DNA from: Salvator merianae
Taxonomy: Eukaryota > Chordata > Lepidosauria > Squamata > Teiidae
Assembly: GCA_003586115.2 (NCBI GenBank)
Contig: QVOM02000070.1
Span: forward strand, 1,570,189 to 1,634,188
Reading direction: 5' to 3'
Length of the DNA stretch: 64,000 nt
The first letter of the stretch is position 1, and each line of letters opens with the position of its first letter. Shown here piece after piece: positions 33,578 through 45,241 of the stretch. Under the pieces are notes generated by a model. The model was not told the origin of the DNA and ran no database searches. It worked only from the letters and a program-made list of their open reading frames with translations. Both the position numbers and the translations under genes were made by a program.

Positions 33578-34235
33578 GATTGTGTCAATGCAGCTGTTGT
33601 ACTGGTGAGTATTTGCTCTCCCCCCTTGGGCTATTGTGCAAAGTTCTTGTGGCTAGAAGAGATGAGAAATGAGCAAAGAAGGAAGGAGACATATTTCTCT
33701 CTTAGAAAAATGGAGTGATCTATTTAAACACAAAACCTATGATAGTCCTTGTTAGCAACTTAACAGGGAAATTGTGAGGGATGCACAGTGGAAGCTCACT
33801 ATCTGGGGAGTACACCAGCTGGGGAATGAGTACTTATCTAAAAGTGTCAACACTCAGGATTGCTTTGCGTTAGTCTGGATGTGCAGATGAGAGGAAAGAA
33901 AAACAACAACAACAGACGAAGAGGCTACAGTGTCAAGTGCTGTGCTGGTAACATATGCATCACCTCAGTTTCTGGGAAAAAATCTTACCTACATTTGTCA
34001 TCTGCATTTCATATATCGCATAGTCACTTGGCAAGAAAACATTTCTAATGAAATGATTAATCACATGAATGTTCAGTGGATTAAGTAAGCAGCCATGCTA
34101 AGTCTGTATGTGACTAGGGAAGTATGGGCCTGTTCACACTTTGGCCTAGCAAGCGTCAAGCATGCTTGCTAGCCAAGTGCTTCTGCACTTGGCAAGTCCC
34201 GAGTGGCCAGGAGTGGGTTTCAGGTAAGTTTCTAG

Positions 34236-35364
34236 TAGGGATGTGCACGAAATTTCGAAGCAACGAAATTTCGTACGAATTTCGTTGCTTCGCAGCATTC
34301 GCATCGAATGCGAAGTGCCCTCCCTATCGCGAAAGCGAATAGCGAAAGTCATGGCGATTTTCGTCAATTTTCGTGACCTTCGCTACTCACCGCGAACGGC
34401 TATTTTTCGTCTTTCTTCGCTGCGAAAACTGCGAAGCAACGAAGCTCGGTAGCTTCGTAGCCTCCAGTCTCTGCCTCTAGAGGTGGAAATTGTCATGCAT
34501 CACATTAGGAAAGATGGTTTTTTTTAACTCTTCGCCTGCCTCGCAGTGATCGCACCGCATGAGGATGAGAAACTCAGATGGCTTGGAGTTAATAAAACTT
34601 CTTTGATGGTGTTATATAGTTCTTCGTTTTGAAACAGAGGGCAAGACGTGGTGTCATTTCACTGCTACTCGGAAGTAAGAAGGGAGGGCAAGACGAGGCG
34701 TCATTTCGCTGCTACTCGGAAGTAGGGAGTTATTTCATCCTGCGGCTGCCGCCAGTCTTCTAAATTACGCGCTGAGCTGAAGGCAATTGCTTTGCGCGTC
34801 ACTGACTAAGCCTGCCCGCCTCGTAGGCGAGGTAATAATTTCTGTGCCCCAAACGATCGGCACGGACGGCAGACAGCAACGAGTCGCGCCGATAAGTTAA
34901 AGGGACAGAAGTTAGTGCGTGTGCGCGCACAGACATGAGCGTCGAAAAGGCATCGAAAATGACGAAAAATCAAAGCGAAAAAAATTCCTTCGCTTGCTTT
35001 CGCTTGCTTTTGATCTGCAGTGAGGAACCCCAAACGTACCTTCGTTGCTTTGAATCCTGCTACAAACCGGCCGCCGGTAAAAAGTAAGCTCCGTGCAATT
35101 TTTACTTTTAATGAAGCAACTCCTTAAATTAGCAACGTGGACGGTCAAATATAGAAGGGAGAGGGCAGGGGGATATGCGGTGTTTGTTTTTCGCTACTTA
35201 TTTCATTGATTTTGCACTTCCGGTTTTCGAAAATTTTCGAAAATTTTCGCTGCGAAAACGAAAATCGCCATTTTCGCGACTTCCATTTTCGTGCGAAAAC
35301 GAAGCTACGAAGCTTCGATGCATTGCGAAACGAACAGAGAAAATTCATTTCGTGCACATCCCTA
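34236..35364. mobile_element. hAT-type non-autonomous element with perfect 8-bp target duplication
   Basis: 1,129 bp with inverted ends TAGGGATGTGCACGAAAT and its complement ending CGTGCACATCCCTA. Flanks GTTTCTAG at 34228-34235 and 35365-35372 are identical 8-bp duplications, the hAT signature. Subterminal sequence is crowded with CGAAA/TTTCG motifs on both sides. The core (34440-35160) is GC-richer and contains a tandem repeat. No transposase frame was found. It splits the foldback MITE 34126-35456. Confidence 0.85.
34637..34727 (+). repeat. Tandem duplication inside the hAT element
   Basis: Two units of about 46 bp, each containing GAGGGCAAGACG, a G.GTCATTTC block and GCTACTCGGAAGTA, differing at a few positions. 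Confidence 0.75.
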
Positions 35365-36135
35365 GTTTCTAGGCCTCATAGTGCAGACGGTTGGGGTCTA
35401 TTCCACCTTAGAATGGGATAATTATCCCATTCCAAGGTGGAAGGTGCAAACAGGCCATATGTCTGAAAGAGGCATATTTTGCTTTAGGGTTGAATCAGAG
35501 GCAATCTTAGAATAAAAGAATACTAGGCAAAAATAACACTGCTTTGTGTCAGACATTGCATTAGAAAACAGGTGTTTTCTGGAATTTATAAACATATTAT
35601 GATCCATCTGGAAGTTCTTTAGGACAAACTCCCACCCAAGAAGAGAGGAAGTTCAAGGGGAAATGAAATCAGGTAAAGCAAAGCGGTTGATCAGGATACA
35701 CCTGCTATGGTTGATACTCTTTTTTATGGGATAATTTCTCTTTTATGGTCTTGTATATATAATCTTCAACCTTAAAACAAGAAATGCCTGGCTGGAATGG
35801 ACTAGTGGTGCATTGTTTAACTGCTTTTTCTTACTGGGCAGCCAGAAGTATACAAGAACCCCACAAGCAAAACAACACTTTTTGTTGAGTTTTGTTATCT
35901 CCTGTTAATATCTTTTGAATAGGGTGACTGGTCTATAAGTTGAAGTGGACAGTGTAGGTCTGCACTGACCTCCTTTGTTCTGGGACAGGGCCGGATACTT
36001 TGTCCCAGAACGAGCAACCCATCCCACAGTGGGAAGGGTTGATGCTTGAGCAGAACTGACATGTCTGCATTCACATGGTCTGTTCCACTCTAGACCTGTC
36101 TGCTGCCTTCAAAGAGCCCTTGGAAGCCACACATA

Positions 36136-36315
36136 GGGCCTTTCTGCACTTGGCTTTATTCTGGACTATATCCCAGAATAGGGACCTGCTATCCACACGC
36201 CAGTGCAGATTATAGCAGACCCCAAGTCAGGTCTACCATTGTTCATACTCGCATGCAGATGGCAGATCCCTATTCCAAGATATAATCTGGAATAAGGCCA
36301 AGTGCAGAAAGGGCC
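36136..36315. mobile_element. Family B palindromic MITE with ATA duplication
   Basis: Same structure as 4876-5059 (GGGCCTTTCTGCACTTGGC ends; AATAGGGACCTGCTATCCA arm). ATA occurs on both sides (36133-36135, 36316-36318). Confidence 0.8.
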
Positions 36316-36419
36316 ATAATCTGCGAAGACCAGGAATGAAATTTCCTGGCCTTTGCAGTTTCTGGCCTGGTTGTCTTGAGAGTGGAATTAAGTCTCATGT
36401 GGTATATTAGATTATAGGA

Positions 36420-36830
36420 ATGTGTTGTCCACACACCTTCGAGGTCCAGTATACCTCATTATAGACCCAATCATTGAAGTCTACAGCTATTCTGGGCTAG
36501 GGCACTATTTTGGGCACCCTAGCCCAGTTCATGCTTTGTCCAATGTGACAAAGCATGTCAGGAGTGGGGCTGACCTAGTATGCACTAGCATGTGGACAGC
36601 AGGCCCCAGCAGCTTCAAGGACAGGAACTTTTGTTCCTTGCCATTGGAATTGTTGCACCTAGCTCTAAAGCTTGTGCAAGCTTCGAGGCTGGCAGGGGGG
36701 CTGTCCTAGACCAACATCCAAAAGCGGATGGCTTTGTTCTGGGGCACATGGACTTAATCAGGAGGTGGTCCACTCCAGCTGATCCAGCCTCACTGGAGTA
36801 GTCCACCATAGGTACCTTATGGCTTCTGTA
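36420..36830. mobile_element. Family C-related repeat
   Basis: AAGGACAGGAACTTTTGTTC, GCTTGTGCAAGCTTCGAGGC, GGCTGTCCTAGACCAACATC and CACTCCAGCTGATCCAGCC parallel the right half of 32270-32774. The left half (36440-36560) has a GGGCTAGGGCACTATTTTGG / CACCCTAGCCC inverted repeat. Confidence 0.45.
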
Positions 36831-37439
36831 GTGAGCGCGTGTTCACAGATGGTTCAATTCCTGTGCAGTGAACTGGGCCCAGAAAATCCCCTTGGTAGCT
36901 TACCTTGTAGCAAGTTTCCTCATGGCAAAAAGGAGAGTTACTAGGCTTTTGTTGTTGTTTTTTTTACATTTTTATAGCTCCTTACCCAATGGGGAAAGTC
37001 AAAGCTTTTTGGAGAAAATCCCTGCATGTTTGTGGAGACCTGCAGATCAAATCCCTGGGATGATAGGCAAAGGGGAAGGCTTTAAACAGAATCCTGCCTT
37101 TGACCTTGCTGAACACAGCTCACAACATGGGGAAGGAAGATCAAAGGAGGCTTCCCACTGAAGCCTCCTCCAGGGCCATCACATTCACGGAAGTGTTTTG
37201 CAGGCATCTATCATCATAAAGCATACCTCAGAGCCCATTGGGAACACAGTTTATTTTCATCCATTTCCCTTCTAAGAGACTTCCAAAATAACTAAGAAAC
37301 AGAAGGAACCAGTGCGGTGGCCAAAGAAGTGATTTTCTACAAAACTTTGATGTCTGCCAGTGTGGCTTCCATCTGCAATGCATCCAGATGCAGTTTGTTG
37401 ACATCAAAGCCTAATGATGGATCCCAGCACTGTTCCTTA

Positions 37440-37650
37440 ATTACTTATTAATTGGTTTGTTTAATTTTTATACAGCCCAATGTCACAATCTCAGGGCAGT
37501 TCATGACAAGATGAAGAATAAAACAAACAATTAAACTATAATAAAAGCATGCACAACTTCTATGAGCCAGAGCTGCTAATAATAAGAAAAAAAACCCAGA
37601 CTTGAGGGCATTTAAAGCACACAGGGCATAATGCAGATTACAGATACAGC
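37440..37650 (-). mobile_element. Possible L2-like 3' end
   Basis: The plus strand reads TTTTTATACAGCCCAATGTC, then CTCAGGGCAGTTCATGACA and A-rich sequence. This resembles the antisense of an L2 3' UTR but carries no protein evidence. Confidence 0.35.
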
Positions 37651-37711
37651 AGACAAATATAACTCATATTTAAGACAGCCTTTTTCTCCTTCTGGCACTA
37701 GAGGAGATTTG

Positions 37712-37909
37712 GGGCCTGTTCGCACTTGAAGCTAGTGAGCGTCAGGAACACTTACTAGTCAAGTGCCTCTGCACTTTGCAGGGGTTCTGGTGATCGGGAG
37801 CAGACACCAGCTGCTCCTGATCACCAGTGGGACCACTGGTGCCTGAAATCGCTTCAGCTGGAGCGATTCCAGCTAGACTGCTCCCCTCTGTGCAAGTGTG
37901 GAAATGGCC
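37712..37909. mobile_element. Family A foldback MITE
   Basis: Starts GGGCCTGTTCGCACTTG and ends CAAGTGTGGAAATGGCC. Interior arms are GATCGGGAGCAG / CTGCTCCTGATC and CAGCTGGAGCGATTCCAGCTAG. Confidence 0.65.
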
Positions 37910-38198
37910 TGTATTCAATTTGTGAAAAATTAATGGGAGTTAAGGGCAAAGCTTGGTGCAATTTCCCTTTTTCCCCTGAAGGTTTGCATTGCATAATTAG
38001 AAGCAGCATTGGTGATAGGGGAAAATGTGGAAGTCTACTTGAATGATTCTGGAACCATTCCCAACAAAACAAAACCGGGAAGAGATGAGAAGGGAAAGCA
38101 GAAGTGACAAAGACTTCTGGGGCACTTCTTTACCCCATCTGGAAGCACAAAAATGTGTGAAGAAAAGGGAGTATGGTTATTTATTATAGCACTCTTTG

Positions 38199-38293
38199 GT
38201 CCTTTCTGCACTGGGCCTTATTCCAGATTATATCTCAGGATAGGGACCTACCATCCATATACTGAAGCAGATTAGGACAGGCCCAGAAAGGGC
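38199..38293. mobile_element. Family B MITE, internally deleted
   Basis: GTCCTTTCTGCACTGGGCC, CAGATTATATCTCAGGATAG and ATCCATATACTGAAGCAGAT follow the left half of family B, then the right end CCCAGAAAGGGC appears after only about 95 bp in total. Confidence 0.6.
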
Positions 38294-39544
38294 TTTCGTT
38301 GCATGGCTTAGGTGTAAACCTTCAGTACATGAGGAGTCCATCTTGTTTTCTTTACCAGGGTCCACTCCACTATTGTTATATTCTTGAACACCAAGGTTGT
38401 TGGGGCACTTTGCCTGAACTGAAAGCATAGAGATGGGAGGAATAAAGAGCACAAAGTCTGCTGGGATGCTTTCTTTCTGGAACTGGAAGCATTTTCTGTG
38501 GGGGGATGTGTAAAGGACTCCAAGGACATTCTTTTTCAGAAGAAACATTGTGAAATCCTTGGAAGTCTGGCACCATCTCACAAATTTATAAGTTTTGTTA
38601 CTGCAAGTATTGTGGGAACATCACAGACCCTCTCTCACAGATAAAATAAAATTCATGAGTAATAAAATCATGAAAACCAAGAGTAAAACTACTCTTACTG
38701 ATTGCTTGCATAATTTTTTAATGGATCCAATAATTCACTTATATCTGCACTAATTAAGAACAAAACAATACTTTGGATAAGCATGGTATATTTCCCTATC
38801 CATTACACTTAGGGAAAGTTATAAGGCCATAAAATTCAAAAATATATCATAGTTTGAAGGCCTTCAACTTTTCCTAAGTGTAATGGCAAGCATGAATAGC
38901 TTGGATTAAAAAATAAGAATAAAATAAAAGGGATGGTATGGGGGAGGCCTCCTTTCTTACTTATTTCCCAGGCAGTTCTTGCTCACTCTAAGTACAACGC
39001 CAGTAACTGTGTCCTAAATGAAGTTGGATGGGCTGGACTGAAGTCTATCTGATCATCTTCCACCTTCTCCTTGGGAAAGATCTGATAATGAACTTAGGGA
39101 GAGGAACATCCCAAGACACTTGCTGGAATGGAGCATTCGCACCTGCAAACAGCTCTGACTGACTGGAAACTCGCTGAGGTGCACCTGATGCTCACCTGAA
39201 GCCTACCAGCTGTTGTCAAGAATATGGTAGTCTCCAAGCTGACTTCCCCAGCGACTTGCCCTGAGGCCCCACGAACAGCAATCACGTGCTTTCTGTGGGT
39301 TATGAACACCCGCCCTTAAAGTCAGCTGCCGCCACTGGATGTAGCTACAATCGCTATGAGAGACTGAAAAACCAGCAGACATCTACACACACGCCTAGTC
39401 CCTGGCAGCCATTTTGAGACTGCTACAGGTGGCATTATACTGCTGCAGTATTCCCTGCAGGCTTCAAGGGGTTGCCTCTGAACTCCATGGTTTGTCATTG
39501 CCCCCACTGCCTTCTTAAGATTTAGGCTTAAATTCATCACCCAA
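38294..39544. other. Unassigned
   Basis: Open frames at 38228-38581 lack recognisable features. 39110-39300 shares modules with the MITE at 47957-48462. The remainder is AT-rich. Confidence 0.4.
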
Positions 39545-39919
39545 GGGCCTGTTCGCACTTTGAGTTAGTGAGCGTTTGTGCTCCACAGCTTGACTGGGAG
39601 CAGCTATCCTGCTCCCAGTAAAGTGCATTCGCACTTGTTTCTGGGTGTGAATGCATGGCTGTGTTGTGCACCATGTGATCTTCCAATTGTGCCTGCATGC
39701 GCCTGCATGCTCCACAGCGCTGCCAGTTGCCATGGCAGTGGCTGGATGCTTCCCGGCCACTGTCATGGTGAAGATCAGGCACAGGATGTCAGCATTCACA
39801 CCATGAATCCTGTGGTATCCTGCTAATATTCAGGTACAGGATTCTATGCCTGTCTGTGCTGTGGGGTATCCGTGCTGCAGGGTCAATTCATCATTAGCAA
39901 GGGATGCAGAAAAGGCCCC
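39545..39919. mobile_element. Family A foldback MITE
   Basis: Starts GGGCCTGTTCGCACTTTGA and ends GCAGAAAAGGCCCC. Modules: TGACTGGGAGCAGC/GCTCCCAGTAAAG, GTGCATTCGCACTT, GTTGCCATGGCAGTGGC with CCACTGTCATGGTGAAG, and GCATTCACACCATGAATCC. Flanks are CAA on the left and CAA one base beyond the expected right end. Confidence 0.65.
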
Positions 39920-40520
39920 CAAAGATTTGAAAAGTACCAGGTTGGTGATGGCTGCATGTCTAGGGATTGGAATGAAGGCCATCTAGTCTAACATCTTATT
40001 TTCACTTTGGCCAGCTACATGACCACTGTGGATCCCATAAGCAGAATGTGAGGACAACACACTTCCTATACTATTGCTTTCAAACAACTGATCTTCCAAG
40101 AGAGCTGCAGCTGGTCTTGACACAACTTTCCTTTCTAATCTGCAAGTTCTCTGCTCCTTCCCACCCATGTCATTCTGCTGCTTCTTAGGCCTCCCTGGGA
40201 AGAAACTGCACTTTGTAACCAGTTTTAATTAGTCAAAAGTACAAAAGGATGTTTACAGTTTCCTTTCTGAATATGTTATTAGGGAAATTGTTGGGCTTTA
40301 GGGGAAGCAGGGGGCTCTGAGTAACTTGCACTTAATGACCATTAAGTCCTCCAGCCAGCCACAGATTAGATGGAAGGGACATTATTTTCCACTTGGTTCT
40401 GGCTGGTCTGCCGTGACTATTTCATGTTGCATTGAAAACAGTGCCCCCTGGAGTTAGAAAATAGTACAGCAGTCATCTCAACCAGTCATTTCCTTCTAAA
40501 CATTCTGGGCTTCAATCAGA

Positions 40521-40800
40521 AGAAGAATTTGGTTTTTATACACCGCTTTTCTCAGCCGAAGCTGACTCAAAGCGGCTTACAAGATTATTTTTCGCCCGAA
40601 GGCTTACATCTATCTTCCGCATCACACAAGTGATGCTTCCTATTTATCTACTTGCAATTACTTGCTTTCGAACAGCCAGGTTGACTGGAGCTAGAGGCCA
40701 GCAGAGGGCGCTCATCCCCTCTACACGGCAGACAAGGGCCTCGAACTCTGATCCTGCTATTGAAAGATCAGTGCCTTAGCCACCTGTGCCACCGTGCCTC
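40521..40800 (-). mobile_element. tRNA-derived SINE, inverted copy of 26103-26405
   Basis: Reverse complement of the SINE at 26103-26405, similar along its length. It is flanked by an 8-bp direct repeat, CAATCAGA, at 40513-40520 and 40801-40808. The A and B boxes are recognisable, with a base change in the A box (GGCACAGGTGG). The (CTT)n tail is short. Confidence 0.85.
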
Positions 40801-42158
40801 CAATCAGACAGTTGATAATGCTCCATTTTGTTTCAGGGGAAATCGTACCTTTGGATCATACCTTTGTATCATGTAATGAGCAGCAGCAGCCTGTCGCTTT
40901 AAGGCTGGATATTCAGAACCCGCGGGAAGGGGGTGATCGCTGGCTGCAGGGCCTCCAGCCCTCCATACTGTCTCAGCAGGCTGCTGTGCCCAGTGGCCTG
41001 CTGCGACAGTCCTGGAGGCCCCGGGGCCAGTGATCACCCCCTTCCTGCGGGTTCCTAACATCCGCCCTTAAAGTGTTGGGCCACCATTGACAATGAGTCT
41101 CTGGATATACACAGCCCTACACAAGAAACCACAGTGGAAGACTCACGAGAACTGCAAGATGGGGTTAAGTGAGAGAAATTCTGGCCAGATGAGTTGTCTT
41201 CAGCCAGATTTACACTTACTGGACAGGAATTGTCTAAGCAGACAATTCCAGGTGGGCGAAGATCAAGGTTGGTTGTGGTCACTGTATTCTGTGTGCCGGA
41301 ACCCTTATTTTCTGTTCCTGCAGCACAAGAAATGTGAATTGCTGTTGCAAAGTCTGAACCAACATGCAGAGCAGGTTTGGACTTGGTAGGGGGAGGAAGA
41401 AGCTGCAAATGAACTTGTAGTCACAGCCACGCAACCCATTCCCCCTCACCCTGAAGAGTGCGAAGGCACCATCCCTGGACTGTTCCCCAAGCCACTGGAA
41501 TGCCTGTGGATAATCTTTCAGTTGTCCACAGCAGAAATGACTCAGGAACACTCGGACAACTTCCAGACAGATGCAGCAACATCCAAGTGCAAATATGGCA
41601 TTCCAGGGGTTGGTGTAGAACGATCCCTAAGGTAAGTGTGAAAAGAGCCTTCCTGTTGTCTCCAGGTTTATTTTTCAGGATCTTAGGCTGTGTCTCCATT
41701 TCTGGATGGATGAAGCTCAGAAAGGGGAGACATCATGGAAGAAAAGCATCCTCCTTCTTTCTGTTTTGGAGTGATAAGATGCTGGAGAATGGTGCTTTCT
41801 CTGTGCAGGATGGGAAGAGTCCCCGTAAAGGAGATACATTTATCAGTGATTGTGCTGACAGAGGGGTCACTGTGGCTGCCATGAGGTGCCTGCTGCCACT
41901 GAAAATGGAGACAGGGCAACAGCTGGCTCCTTCTTGCACCTATGGAGGTGTCCCAGTGAGGAAGCATCCTAAGACATAATCCCTGGAAATGCCACAGATT
42001 GAATGTGGGACCATATAAAGGTAGCAAAGGGCTATTTAAGTCTGAAGAAATCAATAAGTATTTTATTCTTTCCCACACTTCTTGTCACTATAACTTAACC
42101 CTAGCTTCCTGTCAGAGGTGTATCACGCACCTTCCAGCACCATATGAAGACACACATT

Positions 42159-42938
42159 GGGCCTTTTCGCACTGTAGCGGTAGACCATTCTTAAGCGCTA
42201 GCTGGAACGGAGCTTTCGCACTGCCGCGGGTGCGTGCCTCACCCGAACCTAACCACTCCATACCCGAACCCAACCCGATGCTGGGTAAGGCAAGACAAGT
42301 ACTTACCTGTCTTGATTCCAACCTGCGCGATGGGGCGAGGATCGGGCATGGTGCTTTCGCACTCCGTTCGTCTTGGGGTTCCCTTCCGTCGCTCTGACAT
42401 CGGCGGATGTGGTCATTTCCTGCATGCGCTGCTCCTCACTACGAAGCCGCCGCCGACTTCATACTGTACTTCGTACCAACTTCGTATTCTACTTCATACC
42501 CACTGTGTTCTGTACTTCGTCCCCGCTTCGTCCCCGCTTCATCCCCGCTTCGTGCCCGCTTCGTGCCCACTTTATACTGTACTGCATACCCACTTCGTTC
42601 CCACTTCGTCCCCGCTTCGTCTCCGCTCCGTATCTCAGCTCTGTCTTCGTCTCATTGACTACGGAGTACGATACATAGTTCCTTTCCGTCGCCATGGAAG
42701 TGACGCCGCTGGGACGGAGCGCTCTGCCGATCACGAGCATGGGAGGGAGGGATGTCCGGCGGACGCGGCAGGCGCGGAAATGAACAGGGTGATGGAGCCT
42801 TCGCACTCACGCAGAGGATGACCAGCTTCAGGTACATTTTAATTAAAATCAGTGCAAATGGGAGGGACCTCTCCTCATCTGCACCAGCCTGAAGCAGGCT
42901 AATTAAATCGTTCTGCTTGCCTCAGTGCGAAAAGGCCC
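42159..42938. mobile_element. Long foldback MITE with internal minisatellite
   Basis: 780 bp with inverted ends GGGCCTTTTCGCACTG and CAGTGCGAAAAGGCCC and identical 3-bp flanks ATT (42156-42158, 42939-42941). It is related in inverted order to 24244-24905. It contains a minisatellite at about 42455-42640. Confidence 0.8.
42455..42640 (+). repeat. Minisatellite of about 10-11 bp units (CTTCGTCCCCG)
   Basis: Repeated CTTCGTNCCCGCTTCGT-type units with interspersed ACTTCATAC variants. The related element at 24244-24905 has only one or two units (CTTCGTCCTCG), so the array expanded in this copy. Confidence 0.75.
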
Positions 42939-43699
42939 ATTGACTGCATCCAGATGTCACTTACGTAAACTCTGACAGGCAGTGTTCCACTTGAATCTTG
43001 GTACTGGTAGTCAGGAAGAGCAGAGCTGGATTTAGGGCTTTAGGGTAGGCTTTTTTCCCAATTACTCAGAGCAATCACACCGCTACTGGATTTGAGTTGA
43101 TGCATCAGCAACTTGTGTGGAGGTGGTGTCAGATTAGTTTCTCTCTTCCAGATCAAAATGAATCACACCCTCAAGATTCCTCGGATCTCCAGACTGTTTT
43201 TTTTCCCCAAAAAATATTTTTTAAGTTAGATTTTCCCCATCAAAATAGACAAGTGACAAATGCTGATAATTTGTTTTTTAATGTCAGTTGCAGAGAGAGT
43301 CATAAGCATGACGGAAACCTTGATGGACTGGGCAGAGAGTTTAATCCCTTTTCTCAACTCTGTGGCTCTCTCAGTTGATGCTCATGTTGGAAGGGAAATT
43401 TCTGACTGTGACAATACAAAATTCTCTCATGGGGTTAATTCCAACTTGAGGGCAGCGATTTTTAGTGAATATGGTGATACTCTGGAAAAAGTTGACTGCT
43501 TCACCATATGGTGTGCTAAGAGTTTGTATTCTTGGAACAAATGGTTTCCTAAGAATGAGTGATATATGCTGACAAAAAAAATCAGAACCCAAGTCATAAA
43601 CAGTTGATCTTCCTAGTACAGTTATTCAGTTCATTCACATGATTCTGCTCCTTTGATCAAGAAAGAAATTTTGGTCATTATTGATAAAGTACCGATGGC

Positions 43700-44260
43700 A
43701 GGATGGGAAGTGTCTGGCACAATCAGCTGATCACACCTGCGCGATGTGTGGGCTGGCTGGTCACCATGACAGTGGCCAGGCACTTCCCAGCCACTGCCAT
43801 GGTGAGGATTGGGCATGGCCCCAAATGGGCATTTTGTAGCCGGATTGGGCATCGTGCAGCTGAATCTGGCATTGTGGCACCCGATCCGGCATTGTGCAGG
43901 CCCGATCAGACCCAATTGTCTCATCACACACGTGTGATCAGCTGATTGTGCATGGGTGATTGGGTTCTTGCACCAGCTTGGAGCACTTCAGGAAGAGGTA
44001 AGTGTGAACGCACCCTACCAGGAAGTGACTATCAATCTCCTGGTAAGGTTGTGCAGCACTAGTTAGTGCTCCACAACCTTACCAGGAGTTGATAGTCACC
44101 TGTGCAATGCCGGATCAGGCCACAGTAGTTAGTGCTCCTACGGTATCCATGATTGGGAGTTGTAGAAGTTCATTCCCGGCTGCTTGGGCCTCTGCCAAGT
44201 GCAGAAGTACTTAACTAACAAGCCTCCTAGACACTTGCTAGTTGCAAGTGCAAAAAGGTC
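43700..44260. mobile_element. Family A foldback MITE, reverse orientation
   Basis: Modules run in the opposite order to 33106-33577: CAATCAGCTGATC and CACGTGTGATCAGCTGATTG arms, GGTCACCATGACAGTGGC with CCACTGCCATGGTG, ACCAGGA..GATAGTCA hairpins on both sides of GCACTAGTTAGTGC, and a terminal CTTGCTAGTTGCAAGTGC. There is a local amplification of a GGCATTGTG-type segment. The left boundary is approximate. Confidence 0.55.
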
Positions 44261-44943
44261 TTTTGTCTGACACCAGGACAGCACCTGTAAGCCCTAATGA
44301 ACTAGGGGACCCTTTTTTGGCAGTGCTCCAGGAAGCACCACTGGAAACTACAAAGTCTCTGCACTGCTTTCAAGAGTCTCTGGAGTTGGGCTATTGGTAG
44401 CTTGTTTCCGTATGGCTTGTGCTAACATATCCATACTACATGGGTCAGAATAGTCCATGCGATGCAGAAAAGGCCTCACTCTGAAGGCCCCCTGAAGCTG
44501 GATTGAAACTTAGGTGTAGATGAACCTTAGTCAACTGTGGTTATGATCTTTCATAGGGATGGAGTGAAAGCAAGTTCAGCAAGCCTTGAAAGTGATTTGT
44601 ACCAGATTTTGAGCTGCTTTGGATCAAAACATGATTTTGGCAGGGGGAAATCAAAGGGAGTCTTCTATCTGGACCTTTCCCAAAAATGCATCTTATTTTA
44701 CAAATCAAATTACCAAAACATTAATGGTAAAATGTAAACACAAGACAATTTGTGTACACATTCAAATAGAGGGGCTATCTTTTTCCCTTTCAAGATAAAC
44801 TTAAGATATTTGTTTATCCTAATTCTTGATCTAGTAGTCATGCTATTAGCAGCTCTGATGAGAACCGTTCTGGCACATGTCCATGCATGTGAAGTGGAAG
44901 CAGAATGAGTTTGACTTCCAGATCAGAAATACTGTGATTTACA

Positions 44944-45085
44944 GGGACTTTCTGCACGTTCTACCTTAGAATGGGATTATTATAGTCCAGCTGCTCCTGG
45001 TACAGCTGTGAAGCACTCCAGAGCTATACCAGGAGCAGCTGGACTATAATTATCCCATTCTAAGGTAGAAAATGCAGAAAGGCCC
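44944..45085. mobile_element. 142-bp snapback element
   Basis: Almost the whole element is one inverted repeat: arms of about 60 bp (44944-45003 and 45025-45085) with few mismatches around a loop of about 20 bp. The arm contains TTTCTGCA, CTACCTTAGAATGGGAT and AGTCCAGCTGCTCCTGGTA, modules that are separate hairpins in family A. Flanks are ACA and ATA. Confidence 0.8.
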
Positions 45086-45224
45086 ATACTGAATGAAATC
45101 TTGAATTAAGAAGTACTAGTAAGGTTCCCTTGGCAAACATTATAAAACGATTTCCATGGAAAGCAATTAGGTTTGTTTGGTTTATGTAATGAATGCCAAA
45201 TTATTCCTCATTCCAGAGTACATT

Positions 45225-45241
45225 AGCTTCCCTGTTTGTAG
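45225..45241 (+). repeat. Target site duplication (left) of L1 45242-47174
   Basis: This 17-bp sequence recurs at 47175-47191 directly after the L1 poly(A) tail. The first A of the right copy could belong to the tail. Confidence 0.85.

Larger units (their letters stand above)
34126..35456. mobile_element. Family A foldback MITE interrupted by a hAT element
   Basis: Left part 34126-34227 (GGGCCTGTTCACACTTTGGC; CATGCTTGCTAGCCAAGTGC) and right part 35373-35456 (a 42-bp near-perfect palindrome at 35401-35442, then GGTGCAAACAGGCC) form one short MITE. The hAT at 34236-35364 sits inside. Outer flanks are roughly TAT on both sides. Confidence 0.75.

Noticed and set aside
41458..41979. 173-residue open frame
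   Set aside because: No domain or splice support, and part of it is a repeat related to 20215-20420.
42234..42821. 195-residue repetitive frame rich in FVPASSPL-type repeats
   Set aside because: It is a translation of the minisatellite in a MITE; other frames of the same DNA give similar repetitive peptides.
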